A stretch of DNA of 64,000 nt from positions 68,175,760-68,239,759 of the forward strand of contig NC_080162.1 of the NCBI RefSeq assembly GCF_950295315.1. Reading direction: 5' to 3'. This DNA is from Erinaceus europaeus (Eukaryota > Chordata > Mammalia > Eulipotyphla > Erinaceidae). This document shows, in pieces, positions 21,267-31,434 of the stretch. The notes under the pieces are model-generated. The model was given only the letters and a program-made list of their open reading frames with translations. It was not told the origin of the DNA and did not search any database. The position numbers and the translations under genes are program-made. Position 1 is the stretch's first letter; the number at the start of each line of letters is the position of its first letter.

Positions 21267-21551
21267 GGGAGTCGGGCTGTAGCGCAGCGGGTTAAGCGCA
21301 GGTGGCGCAAAGCACAAGGACCGGCATAAGGATCCCGGTTCAAACCCCGGCTCCCCACCTGCAGGGGAGTCCCTTCACAGGCGGTGAAGCAGGTCTGCAG
21401 GTGTCTATCTTTCTTTCCTCCTCTCTGTCTTCCCCTCCTCTCTCCATTTCTCTCTGTCCTATCCAACAACGACAACAACAATAATAACTACAACAATAAA
21501 ACAACAAGGGCAACAAAAGGGAATAAATAAATAAAATAAATAAAAAAAAAA
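21267..21551 (+). mobile_element. Type I SINE, young, with 16-bp TSD
   Basis: A complete copy with intact A-box region 'tagcgcagcgggttaagcgc' and B box ggttcaaacccc, (aac)n-rich tail and poly(A). A perfect TSD, agaaaaccatgcaatg, lies at 21251-21266 and 21552-21567, so this is a recent LINE-mediated insertion. It lies five bases from the inverted repeat, excluding the TSD. Confidence 0.95.
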
Positions 21552-21567
21552 AGAAAACCATGCAATG

Positions 21568-21708
21568 TTGATAGTGGAAAAGAACCTTAACTGGGGGGTG
21601 AGAGTGTTTTGTAGACACCTATCATAGGGAAATGAGATATCGTATCCATGTGTCAACAACTGTATTGTAAAACATTAAGCCACTGATAAGATGATTTAAA
21701 AAATAAAG
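21568..21708 (+). mobile_element. L1 3' UTR-like fragment
   Basis: 'gggaaatgagatatcgtat' and 'ttgtaaaacattaagccact' followed by an AATAAA-containing tail resemble another L1 3' end. Diverged. Confidence 0.5.
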
Positions 21709-21711
21709 AGA

Positions 21712-21988
21712 GGAGACTGGGTGGCTCCGGGTTAAGCACACATAGTACAAAGCACAAGGATCCCAATTCAAGCCCCCAGCTCCTCACCTGCAGGTGGGTC
21801 ACTTCACAAGTGGTCAAGGAGATCTGCAGGTGTCTCTTTGTCTCTCTCCCACTTTCTCTCCCTCCCCACTCAATTTCCCTCTGTCCTGGCCAATAAAAAT
21901 GAAAAATGGCCACCAGGAGCAGTAGATTCATAGTGCCAGCACCTAGCCCCAGTAATAACCCTGGAGGTAAATAAATAAATAATAGAAA
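21712..21988 (+). mobile_element. Type I SINE, long form
   Basis: Head 'ggctccgggttaagcacaca', internal 'cacctgcaggtgggtcactt', pyrimidine tract, then the 3' module 'ggccaccaggagcag...ccctggagg' and an aaat tail. Confidence 0.85.
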
Positions 21989-22095
21989 AGAAAATGATGC
22001 AAGGAAATAAACCAATAGAATCATAATTCAGCTTCCTATTTAATTGCAATAATGTCCTTTAGCATTTTAGATTTTTATGTTGGTATTTAATTTCT

Positions 22096-22258
22096 TTTTT
22101 TAATATTTTATTTATTTTATTTTTGAGAGAGAGAAAGAGAGAAAGAGAGACCAGAGCACTGCTCACCTCTGGCTTACGGTGGTATGGGGGATTGAACCTA
22201 GGACTTCGGAGCCCCAGGCATGAGAGTCTGCATAACCATCATGCTATCTCCCCTGACC
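22096..22258 (-). mobile_element. Type II SINE with 14-bp TSD
   Basis: Minus strand reads 'gagatagcatgatggttatg' (A box) and 'aggttcaatcccccat' (B box), then the ct-rich body and an A-rich tail. A TSD, ggtatttaatttct, lies at 22082-22095 and 22259-22272. Confidence 0.92.
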
Positions 22259-22384
22259 GGTATTTAATTTCTATCATTAATACAATATAGTAATTAAGTT
22301 AAAGAAATTTTTTGAAAAAAAAAACACATCTCCCTTACATCTTCCTCCCACTGTCATGTCACTTTTATTAAAAATGTTATCTGT

Positions 22385-22520
22385 GGGTTCACAAAATAGC
22401 TCACTTGGATAATATGCAGCTTTTTCATGTATACAACCCAGTACATTAAAAGAAGCCTCAGTGTTGTGCTCTCTTTCACATTCTATCTCTACTTCTGTTC
22501 TGTCTCTATCTGAAAAAAAT
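22385..22520 (+). mobile_element. tRNA-derived SINE fragment (type III-like)
   Basis: 'aaaatagctcacttggataa' resembles an A box. A weak B box, a ct-rich tract and 'tctgtctctatctgaaaaaa' follow. Diverged. Confidence 0.5.
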
Positions 22521-22565
22521 ATCATCCATTAACTGTGAATCCTTCCAGTAAATATCTAAACATCT

Positions 22566-22590
22566 CATATGTGTGTGTGTGTGCGTGTGT
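22566..22590. repeat. (GT)n microsatellite
   Basis: Short TG run with one interruption. Confidence 0.85.
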
Positions 22591-22689
22591 ACACATTTAG
22601 TCATTTCTTATACATAGGTTTCACTTAATGATACTAGCACATGCATTTTATTCATCATTGAAGTACCAAAAATGATTTTTTATGTGTAG

Positions 22690-22878
22690 AACTTGGGTCT
22701 TATGCATGCATGATTACACCACTTTCTTCAGATATTTCAACAGAGGGGGAGCTACCACAGTATTGAAGCATCCTCCATTGCCATTATTCCTCCACTGGTA
22801 TAACTGTGCCATCAGATCTTGGTCACATACATGGTGATGCAAGCATCCTATCTGGTGATCTATCTCTCTGACCATAAA
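22690..22878 (-). mobile_element. Type III SINE
   Basis: Shares 'cttatgcatgcatgatt' and the 'gatctatctctctgacc' end with the copy at 50255. Minus orientation. Confidence 0.55.
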
Positions 22879-23048
22879 AAAGATAACACATACCATAACC
22901 TGAACTCACTTTATCCAGAAATGACCTTTTGTAGCAGTTAAAGCTTATTATCATAGATGTCGTTCCATATGCACATGTAGGCAGAAGGGGATGAATAGTG
23001 ACTAGTCACAGGAAGGAAAGAAGAGAAGGAGGAAGCTAACTGTACTTT

Positions 23049-23330
23049 TATTTTATTTTTTATTGCCACCAGGATTGCTGCTGGGGCTTGGTGCCAGCAC
23101 TATTAAGTCTTTGGCTCCTGGTGGCCATTTTTTTTCTTTCTCCTTTATTTTTATTTGACAGGACAAAGAAATTGAGAGGGGAGGAGAGACACAAAGTAAA
23201 GAGAAAGATAGACACCTATAGAGATCTGTTTAACTGCTCATGAAGCTGCAGGTAGGGAGTGGGAGCTCAAACCCAGATCCTTGTGCATGGTGATGTGTGC
23301 ATTTAACCAACTGTACCACTGATGGCTCCC
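23049..23330 (-). mobile_element. Type I SINE, long form
   Basis: On the plus strand the module appears reversed ('gccaccaggattgctgctgg ... ctcctggtggcc'), followed by 'tgacaggacaaagaaattga', 'gcaggtagggagtgggagct' and a tRNA-like head at the right end. No clear TSD. Confidence 0.85.
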
Positions 23331-23656
23331 AACTGTCCTTTTTCTAAAACTTAAAAATGAAATAAAACTAAGGAAGTATTCAACTTCAGAAAAAATATCT
23401 CTCCCAAATGCAACAGTTCCTAAATTATTTCTCTAAAAGAAACATTATGGAAAATATCATCAGATGGTATCTACTAACTCTTATGAAAAACCTGGAAACT
23501 AGCATTCCTAATTTTATTGTGTATACCCCTTTTTATTTGTGTTTTATGACACTTGCTTTTTGTTATACAGTAGTGATTACAACAGTTGCTTAATTTTAGT
23601 CTATATTTAGAAAATATCAGTGCTTACTAAACTTTTATCATTGCTACTCCATTTCT

Positions 23657-23700
23657 GTTTCTCTCTCTTTCTCTCTCTCTCTGTGTGTGTGTGTGTGTGT
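23657..23700. repeat. (CT)n-(GT)n compound microsatellite
   Basis: CT run followed by a TG run, at the edge of a type III SINE. Confidence 0.85.
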
Positions 23701-23920
23701 AGAATTGAGATCTCACACACACATGCATGATTTCATCATTTAGGGCTACTTTTTCATTTATATAGACAGAAAAATACAGACAGACAGACAAAGAGGGAGA
23801 GATGCCACAACACTAGATATCCCTCCATTATAATAATACCTCTAATATGGCAACAGGACATGCACCTATCTTGCATGAATGGCAATGTGGGAACATTACC
23901 TCTCATGTTCCCACTAATAA
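23700..23920 (-). mobile_element. Type III SINE
   Basis: 'cacatgcatgatttcatcat' and 'tagatatccctccattata' match the family's internal blocks. Strongly diverged. Confidence 0.5.
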
Positions 23921-23929
23921 TTTTTAAGT

Positions 23930-24285
23930 ATTTATTCTTTTATCTATTGACTGAGAATCCTATAGTTTTTTTTAAGAAGGGCTCTTGGGTGTGCTACTAT
24001 ATGCATTAGTGCATTTTGAAAATATTAGTGTGTTGGCTTTATGCCTGAAGGACAAGTTGGCCTGACCCGTAATTCTCAGCTCATAAGACATTCATTCTAT
24101 TTTCTAGTACTGGGAATTTTCTGTACACAGTTTTGAGAATAAGACATTTCCCTAATTAGTTTCTGTCTGGACACTTTGGACAATCTTTCCTTATACTTAT
24201 AAATTAATAAATTCACTATGTTTTATCTTGAGGGTTATATCATATGTATTTTGCATAACATATACCTAGCACATTTGAAGGTTCA
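23930..24285. other. Single-copy stretch
   Basis: No recognised feature. Confidence 0.45.
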
Positions 24286-24289
24286 ATCT

Positions 24290-24375
24290 TGTGGGAAATT
24301 TTAAAGAAGCAATACAAGTAGAGGTTAGGTCATTTGATCAAGATCACATAGCTAATAAATGGCAGAATTAATTAA
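24290..24375 (-). mobile_element. MIR fragment
   Basis: 'gatcaagatcacatagct' followed by 'aataaatggcagaatt' is the reverse strand of the MIR core. A short AATT-rich duplication follows it. Confidence 0.7.
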
Positions 24376-24687
24376 TAATTAATTAATAAATGGCTGTCTG
24401 ATTACAAAACCCAATCCCCCATTCATTAAAGTGTAGTGTATCCTGATGAAGGCAATATGTTGAATATCTCTTCTCTAAGCCTATCAGTCAGCCAAGTAAA
24501 CACAATCTACTTCCAGGCTATTGACCTTTAGCAAATGGTATATATTTTAGACCATTCCCTGTTGCTTGAAAGTTACTGTACAAAGAATAGGTAACACTAA
24601 GTTTCAGCTATTGTGGTACTACATTCATTTGGAAAAAGAGAAATAAAGTAAAGGGAAGAAATGGAAAGACAAAAGTAACAGAGCACA

Positions 24688-24839
24688 GGAAGAAGAAGAA
24701 GGAGGAGAAGGAGGAGGAGGAGGAGGAGAAGGAGAAGGAGAAGGAGAAGGAGAAGGAGAAGGAGAAGGAGAAGAAGAAGAAGAAGAAGAAGAAGAAGAAG
24801 AAGAAGAAGAAGAAGAAGAAGAAGAAGAAGAAGAAGAAA

Positions 24840-24870
<31 letters not shown>

Positions 24871-24880
24871 AGGAGAAATA
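24688..24880 (+). repeat. Purine-only (GAA/GGA)n tract, about 190 bp
   Basis: GAAGGA-type units give way to pure GAA units, then mixed purines. The plus strand is almost purely purine. The long Phe/Ser or Glu/Lys frames over it are artefacts. Confidence 0.95.
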
Positions 24881-24889
24881 AGAAGAGAA

Positions 24890-25405
24890 ACTGCTGATGG
24901 GAGCAGATGTGGTTCCTGCTACTACATTTGCCAAGGGCAGCAGAACAGAACTGACTTCATCCCTAACTTCATCCTGAGGCATCCTCTTCCATGACCACAA
25001 TTTCCCTCATCAGTCCCAGGTTTTCTTAATCTCTGTACTCAGTAAAACACCAAGAAGAGAGTAGATAATACAGAGGTGCCTGATAAATTCAGTCCTTCAA
25101 AAAATCCTCACAAGTCACCATTCATCATGTAACTGAGCAACACCGACAAGGGTATACACCCTAGTTCTCGTCTGTTCTAAATGGTTGAATGCCGTAAAGC
25201 CACTTTGAGAATCATTTAGGTTGACAGTCTCTCTACAAAAGTCTAGTTGTTATCAGGAAAGGATAAGCTTTTGCCAGCCTTTGACCTATTATAACAACAG
25301 TGTAGATTTCACAATGTAGGAAGAAGTTACAGAGGAACCTGAGTTGACCCTCTAATTTTTGATATAAGGCAACTGATGATTGCTTTTCAGATTAGTGAAC
25401 TGTGA
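24890..25405. other. Single-copy stretch
   Basis: No repeat or gene seen. Ordinary AT-rich sequence. Confidence 0.5.
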
Positions 25406-25429
25406 AATTAGAAATAAGAGACACAGAGG

Positions 25430-25630
25430 AAGGGGCCAGTTGGTGGTGCAGCTGGTTAAGGACACACATTACAGTGCACAAGGACCCAGGTTAAAGGCCC
25501 TGGTTCCCACCTGCAGGAGGGAAGCTTCAAGAGTGGTGAAGCAGTGCTGCAGGTGTCTCTACCTCTCTCCTTCCCCTCTCAATTTCTCTCTGTCTCTATC
25601 CAATAATAAATAAATAAACTATTGAAAAAA
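25430..25630 (+). mobile_element. Type I SINE with 20-bp TSD
   Basis: 'ggggccagttggtggtgcag' head, 'gaagcagtgctgcaggtgtc' middle and 'tccaataataaataaataaa' tail. The imperfect TSD agaaataagagacacagagg (25410-25429) recurs at 25631-25650 with two differences. Confidence 0.92.
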
Positions 25631-25650
25631 AGAAATAAGGGACATAGAGG

Positions 25651-27825
25651 CAGAGACATGCAACCTGAAAAAATTACAAGTAAAAGGATAATTAGGAAGT
25701 GAGTGTTTTTAGTAACTTTTTACTTCAAAGGTGTACACATTTCTGTCTCTCAAATTATGTGATTACTAGTTGCTAATGGCTCACCTTCTATCTCTCATTC
25801 CACACTCTCTAGAGAATTATCATGAATCATAAGGACTCAGCTTGCCTAGTGTACCCCTATCTAGGGCAGCCCATAGCTAAAGATGGAATACAAAAGAACA
25901 AGTTATTTATATAGAGTCCAATTAGGCTGAAGATAGATCATATCTTTATCTTCTATCTCTACCACATCCTGTTCCTTATTTTTTTTCTCTCTAAAGAAAT
26001 CCCTCAATGAATCATGTGATACTTAGTTTCTATCTTGAACTTTTTCTAGAGAATTCTACCTATGAAAAGCAGCACACAGACTGGAGAGAGGAAAAACTGA
26101 ATTTAACAACTTTCATGAAGGAGACTGTTCCCAAAATAAGCAAAGATTTTTCTGTTCTTTTATTCTGTTAATGTTTCAACCAGGAAAAGATCTAAAGAAT
26201 ATGAAGTTTATCCTTAATACAGTCATACAAGGTGTGTGCTTAGGTCTATAAAAAGGTTTGTATTTCTATTTGGTGACACAGTAACCATTCACTGAGTCTT
26301 GAGAGCAACAGGCTTTAAGTGATAGCATTCAGGTATGAGGTATTCCAAGACCTTAAAGAACTAAATATACAGAACTTTAGCTCCACTGCCCAATCCAGTT
26401 CAGAGTAAAATGATTCATTCACCTTCCGCTTTATTAATTAGTACCCTGGATGGAAACTCTTCTCCGTGTTGACAAGAGACACAAGAATTGAAACAGAAAC
26501 AATAGGTATTTGATTTAGAAGTAAAACAATAATAGAGCCATTAATGGGAACTGTCAACTGGAATTTCTCTAAGTAACAGGTGTCAACTCAAAGTCAGGAC
26601 TTGCCACATCCTGCCAAGTGATTAGATTAGTTTAAGGCTTTTCACTTTTTACCTAGGGACACTTCACTGGGATTATCACTGTTCTGCTCTGCATCTGCCC
26701 TCTTCATTCATACTTCTTCATGTAGGTATCATAGGTATTGATACCTCTGTGGTGTTGCTTGTTCAGTTAGTCAAGTAGAGTAAGCCTGGGAGCACCATTG
26801 TTTTCAACAACACCAGATGAATGAAATCCACTGATCCAACAAACATCAATCGGTGCAAGACAAGAAGAATTACAAGTGTCCTTTAAAAAGTCTTGCTTCA
26901 TTTTTACTTTCTTCTTTTGTTGAAAAGGAAAGCTACCTGGAGCAGTTGATTGTCATTCTTAATCCATTGTTGTTATTAAAGCTACAATTAATGTTCTAAT
27001 GGCAAATGACCTGGCTCCAGACTAAAGAATACTCAAATGATAATTCTGAACCTCTTTAATTCTGACTACCAAATACATAAATAAATAAATAAACTGTAAG
27101 GCTCACAAAGCTAGAGTCACAGGTTCAAAATCAATCTATAATCAATCAGCCACACTCTAAAAGTCATAAGTAAGTAGCAGCTTGTGCTACCACGACAGAA
27201 TTCTAGAACTAGCCTGAACTAACAAAGAAATATTTGTTTCTTAGGTTGTGCATCTGTTGAGGTCAGTTGGGGACCCAACCTGACAACGGCAGTCTCTATA
27301 TAAAGGACAATTAATCACTATCGAAGAGAATTAAAGACTGCTCTGGAAATTATTTACTCAACTCAGAAGTGATATAGCACTTCTCCTCGTAACTCGGTGT
27401 TCAAATGGTTTCAAGAATGACTAAACATATGTAGGCAAGAGATTTAATGGTGATAAGAAATTTGCATTCTGACCTGTGTAGTCTCTAAAGAAATCCATTC
27501 ATTTAGAATATTTACTAAACTAAATTGTCCTTGCCTTGTGCCCAGTACTGTGCTAGATATAGCGCAGATCACAAAATATATTTAAAACATTTATTTGTCC
27601 TCTATAAAGTTCCAATATAGCTGGAAGAAAAAAAAATGCATAACAATATAAGGGATGGCAGAATTACATGTCAAATAATATGATACACAAGCTAAACATA
27701 CAACATAACTCCATTATCTCTACCTGGACACGTTGGGCAGTGATGTCCAACAAAATGTAATATGAGTCACATTTGTTCTCTGATACCCGCTTCAACAACA
27801 ACAACAAATAAAAACAAAAGCAAGT
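25651..27825. other. Longest repeat-poor stretch of the window
   Basis: About 2.2 kb with only a short (aaat)n run at 27072-27092 and a possible L2/MIR scrap near 27500-27590 ('cccagtactgtgctagata'). I see no frame above about 50 codons with coding character, no splice-flanked exon and no RNA gene. If this window holds conserved non-coding DNA, this stretch is the best place to look. Confidence 0.5.
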
Positions 27826-27829
27826 AAAC

Positions 27830-27985
27830 AGTTCCTAAGACTTTGTGAGAACTATGGTGGTGAAAGTTGAGAGATGGGAAGATAGGGACACAGAACTTTG
27901 GTGGTGAGTATGGTGTGTAAATATCCACTGTGATCTTGTAACCTAGTATTAATCACAAATAAGAAATGGGGGGAAAGAAGAAAAA
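27830..27985 (+). mobile_element. L1 3' UTR fragment
   Basis: 'cacagaactttggtggtgag' and 'attaatcacaaataagaaa' match the fragment at 51940-52040 and resemble the L1 A 3' UTR ('acagtcttttggcggtggga'). Confidence 0.6.
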
Positions 27986-27994
27986 GAAGTTAAC

Positions 27995-28411
27995 TAAAAT
28001 GGTTGAGTAAGTTGTGGTCTATATACAAAATGTAATACTACTCAGCTATTAAAAAAAAAGCAAATTCACCTTCTTCACCTCATCTTGGATAGAGCTTGAA
28101 GGAATTGTTAAGTGAGATAAGTCAGAAAGAGAAGGATGAATATGGGGTGATCTCAGTCATAGACAGATGTTGCAAAACAAGATCAGAAGGGAAAACACAA
28201 AGCAGAACTTGGATTAGGTTTGGTGTATTGCACCAAAGTAAAAGTTTCTGGGATGAGAGGGAGGGTTCAGATCCTGGAATATGACGGCAAAGGAGGACCT
28301 AGTGGGGGTAGAATTGTTATATGGAAAACTAAGAAATGTAACCACATGTACAAACTATTGTATTTTACTGTTGACTGTAAACCATTAATCCTCCAATAAA
28401 GAATTTTTTTA
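27995..28411 (+). mobile_element. 5'-truncated L1 3' end (L1 D type)
   Basis: Contains the end of ORF2 ('tactcagctattaaaaaaaa', then SEISQKEKDE in translation near 28110) and a 3' UTR ending 'attaatcctccaataaag' with a T/A-rich tail. Confidence 0.85.
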
Positions 28412-28471
28412 AATGTGGAACTAAGAAATAACTCAATCTTAAAATAAAAGAGCTGATAAAATCACCTTTTT

Positions 28472-28750
28472 TAAAACTGCCACCATGGTTGTCACTGGGG
28501 CTCAGTGCTTGCAGGACAAAACCATTATTCCTGGCTGTCATTTTCCCTTAATTAATTAAATACATAGGACAGAGAAATTAAGAGGGCAGGGGAATGCAGA
28601 GAGGGAGAGGGAAAGAAAGACACCTACAATTTTGCTTCACTACTTGTGAAGCTTCCCCCATGCAGTTGGGGGAACAGGAACTCAGAAACCTGAGTTCTTG
28701 AATATGGTAATATGTTCACTCTGCTAGGTGTGCCACTGCCCAGCCACCAG
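28472..28750 (-). mobile_element. Type I SINE, long form, with TSD
   Basis: Reversed module 'ctgccaccatggttgtcact ... tcctggctgtc', then 'gcttcactacttgtgaagc' and a head at the right edge. A TSD resembling taaaatcac-ttttt lies at 28457-28471 and 28751-28765. Confidence 0.85.
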
Positions 28751-28765
28751 TAAAATCACTTTTAT

Positions 28766-29590
28766 TGAAACATTTTTAATTCAATATATGCATAATACTA
28801 TACAATATATGCATAATACTATTGCAACATGTTACTTATGAAAGACCACATTCCTTTCTTTACATAAACTGTCAAAATCCACTTTCAATTTTACAATTAT
28901 AGAAAACCTTAGCTTCAACTAACCCTGATGTACTCAAATAGCTTTTGAAGTTCTATACAATAACCAAAAAAGTAAAACACCTATTGTTAACTTACTTGAC
29001 TGAAATCTTTTTAAAACTGCAGGTACATGTCTGTGAAGAGTTTTCTAAATGCTTATTATAATGGAGCTTATTCTCTGTGGTCTGTATTTAACTTACTTTT
29101 ACTCTGAAAAGTGATCCAGTTGTATGAATTTAAAGTGCTTTAATACTGCAACAAGAGTGCAAAAAAGAAAATATTAATCCACCCAAACTTAAAGAATTCA
29201 AGCAATAACCCCAAAGCATGTTCTACCAGAGGTGTAGGTGGGGGGATAAGAAGACAGGCAGGAGTGTTGAGGATGTGCCTCATAAAAGACTGCTTGTTAA
29301 GACTTGTGGGTGTGCAGCCTTTTCTTAAAAGGTTAAAAAAAAAAAAAAAAAAAAGCAGAGCCACCGTATTTCAGCAGACTAATTACCAAGAGTGACCTTT
29401 TCCATTTCTGGAGATTTATGATAGAACATTTTCCTTTGACTTGGAGTTCCACTCTTTGAATCCAGGTTGAGTGGATCAGGTGTGCTTCAAGGAGAAACCT
29501 TCCTTTGAATAAAAGCATGCCTATATTTCCAAGGGTACTCAGGCAGACAACTCAACACCAGTCTGCTGCCCACCCATTCTTGTGCAACAG
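28766..29590. other. Single-copy stretch with a short tandem duplication and an A run
   Basis: 'caatatatgcataatacta' is repeated in tandem at about 28782-28822. A run of about 20 A lies at 29337-29354. No gene recognised. The frames 29140-29364 and 29333-29518 depend on that homopolymer. Confidence 0.5.
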
Positions 29591-29594
29591 CTCT

Positions 29595-29795
29595 AATCCT
29601 CCTCTTCCTCCTCCCCCTCCTCTTCTGTATTTATTTGAAACAGTCAGAAATCTAGAGAGAGTGGGGTGGTAGGGAGGGAGAGAGACACCTGCAACACTGT
29701 TTCACCACCCCCAAAGCTTTCCTCCTACAAGTGGGGACCAGGGGCTCATTCCCAGGTCCTTATCCACTCAATCAAGTGACCACCACCAGTCCCCT
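29595..29795 (-). mobile_element. Type I SINE
   Basis: 'gacacctgcaacactgtttc' and the reversed 'ggggaccaggggctcattcc' head region. The left side is a ctcctc-rich tail. Confidence 0.8.
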
Positions 29796-29812
29796 AAGCC
29801 TCACCTCCCTTC

Positions 29813-30133
29813 TTTTTTTTTTTTGCCTCCAGGGTTATTGCTGGGGCTCAGTGCCTACACTATGAAACCACTGCTCCTGGAGGCCAGTTTTCTTTCCCAT
29901 TTTTGTTGCCCTTGTTTATCATTGCTGTTGTTGGATAGGGCAGAGAAAAAGCAGGAGAGGAAGGGAGGACAGAGAGGGGTAGAGAAAGACACCTGTAGAC
30001 CTGCTTCACTGCTTGTGAGGCGACCCCCGTGCAAGTGGGGAGATTGGGTGGGGGGCTCTAACCAGGATCCTTACTTCGGTCCTTGCGCTTCGTGCCATGT
30101 GTGCTCAACCCACTGCAGTACTGCCTGGCCCCC
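29813..30133 (-). mobile_element. Type I SINE, long form, with TSD
   Basis: Poly(T), then 'gcctccagggttattgctgg ... ctcctggaggcc', 'gttggatagggcagagaaa', 'cctgcttcactgcttgtga', and a head near 30120. A TSD resembling aagcctcacc-cccttct lies at 29796-29812 and 30134-30148. The element directly abuts the older type I SINE on its left. Confidence 0.9.
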
Positions 30134-30149
30134 AAGCCTCACCCTTCTA

Positions 30150-30640
30150 AGAACAACATTTATCTTTGGTGTGCAGCAAACACAAAAGTCCATTTTCACC
30201 ATGGATACTTCTACTGTCAATGAGGGCTGTATAAACTGAGGCTTGAAAACTCTACCAGAGGCAAGGTAATCTAGTAAAGCTCTTGACATTAATGAATTTA
30301 GGTAGTGAGAAAGTGTGAATTTCTTTTTTAGTTAGAGTCAACATAGCCCTTGGTGAGCAGAATCTTTTAGGTGGTTTTTGCTTTGGCCCCTAACATAGCA
30401 TTACTTTAGAGCAGTTGCATATACTTCAGTTTGATTAATTCTCAACAGCTCACCCTTCCAAGCTAAGTTTACAAATTCACTGACCTTTGTCATTGACTAT
30501 CCTAGTTTCTTAGAGCTAATAAAGCAAAAGGTACACTTGTAATCTTCAAGTAGGTTTGCTCACTAACCAATCCACACCTTGTAATACTTGCCAATCTAAC
30601 AAAGGAGGAGAATTTGGTAGAAACAGGTCAACTGGACCCC
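30150..30640. other. Single-copy stretch
   Basis: No repeat or gene recognised. Confidence 0.5.
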
Positions 30641-30900
30641 AGTTATCTTCTTTCCTTTCCTTTCCTTTCCTTTTTCCTTTCCTTTCCTTTCCTTTCCTTT
30701 CCTTTCCTTTCCTTTCCTTTCCTTTCCTTTCCTTTCCTTTCCTTTCCTTTCCTCTCCTCCCTTCCCCTCCCCTCCCCTCCCTTCCCCTCTCCTCCCTTTC
30801 CCTCCCCTCCCATCTCCTCTCCTCTCCTTCCCTCCCCTCCCATCTTCCCTCCTCTCCTCCCCCTCCCGTTCCCTCCCCTTTCCTTTCCTTTTCTTCCCCT
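30640..30900 (-). repeat. Pyrimidine-only (CCTTT)n/(CCCCT)n tract, about 250 bp
   Basis: About 20 CCTTT units followed by irregular CCCCTCC-type units. The plus strand is almost pure C/T. The long Ser/Phe/Pro and Gly/Glu/Lys frames across it are artefacts. Confidence 0.95.
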
Positions 30901-31060
30901 CTCATATTAATTAAATAGTGATTTATGAGACTACAAGTTAATAAAAGTGTACATCAACACCCTTCCCACCACCAAAGGACTGTGTCCCTGATTCCCTCCA
31001 CCCCAGCCCAGTGAAGCTAAACATCTGCTCCAAACTCAGTCAGATCTTGCTTTTTTTCCC
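30900..31060 (-). mobile_element. L1 3' UTR fragment
   Basis: 'ctcatattaattaaatagtg' and 'cccttcccaccaccaaagga' match the minus-strand L1 F 3' UTR at 61080-61200. Truncated at both ends and diverged. Confidence 0.75.
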
Positions 31061-31062
31061 CT

Positions 31063-31146
31063 TTCCTTTATTTTTTCTTTTCTTTTTTTTTTCCTTCCCT
31101 CCCTCTCTCCCTTCCTCCGTCCTTCTTTCCTTCCTTCCTTCCTTTT
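31063..31146 (-). repeat. Pyrimidine-rich (CCTT)n tract
   Basis: CCTT/CCCT units at the tail side of a minus-strand SINE, which suggests growth from the SINE tail. Confidence 0.85.
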
Positions 31147-31432
31147 GCCTCCAGAGTTATTGCTGGAGGGGCTCAGTGCTGGCACTAGGAGCCTGCTATT
31201 CCTGGTGGCCATTTTTTCCATTTTTAAAAAAATTGGACCAGACAGAGAGAAATTGAAGAAGGAGGGGGAGATAAGGACAGCGAAAATTACCTGCAGACCT
31301 GCTTCCGCTGATTATGAAGAGTCCTCAGGTGGGGATCAGGGGGCTCGAGCCTGGATCCTTGTGTGGGCCCTTGTGCTTAGTTAGCACTATGTGCACTTAA
31401 CTGGGTGTGCCATCACCCACGCTCTGACCCCA
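31142..31432 (-). mobile_element. Type I SINE, long form
   Basis: Reversed module 'gcctccagagttattgctgg', 'ccagacagagagaaattga', 'cctgcagacctgcttccgct', then a degenerate head. Confidence 0.8.
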
Positions 31433-31434
31433 GT

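Noticed and set aside
24608..25000. 130-codon frame with a long Phe/Ser stretch
   Set aside because: It is the reverse of the GAA/GGA purine tract.
30546..30918. Gly/Glu/Arg/Lys and Phe/Leu/Pro/Ser-rich frames of about 120 codons on both strands
   Set aside because: Products of a stop-free pyrimidine repeat. The same applies to 49912-50370, 49950-50294 and 54282-54587.
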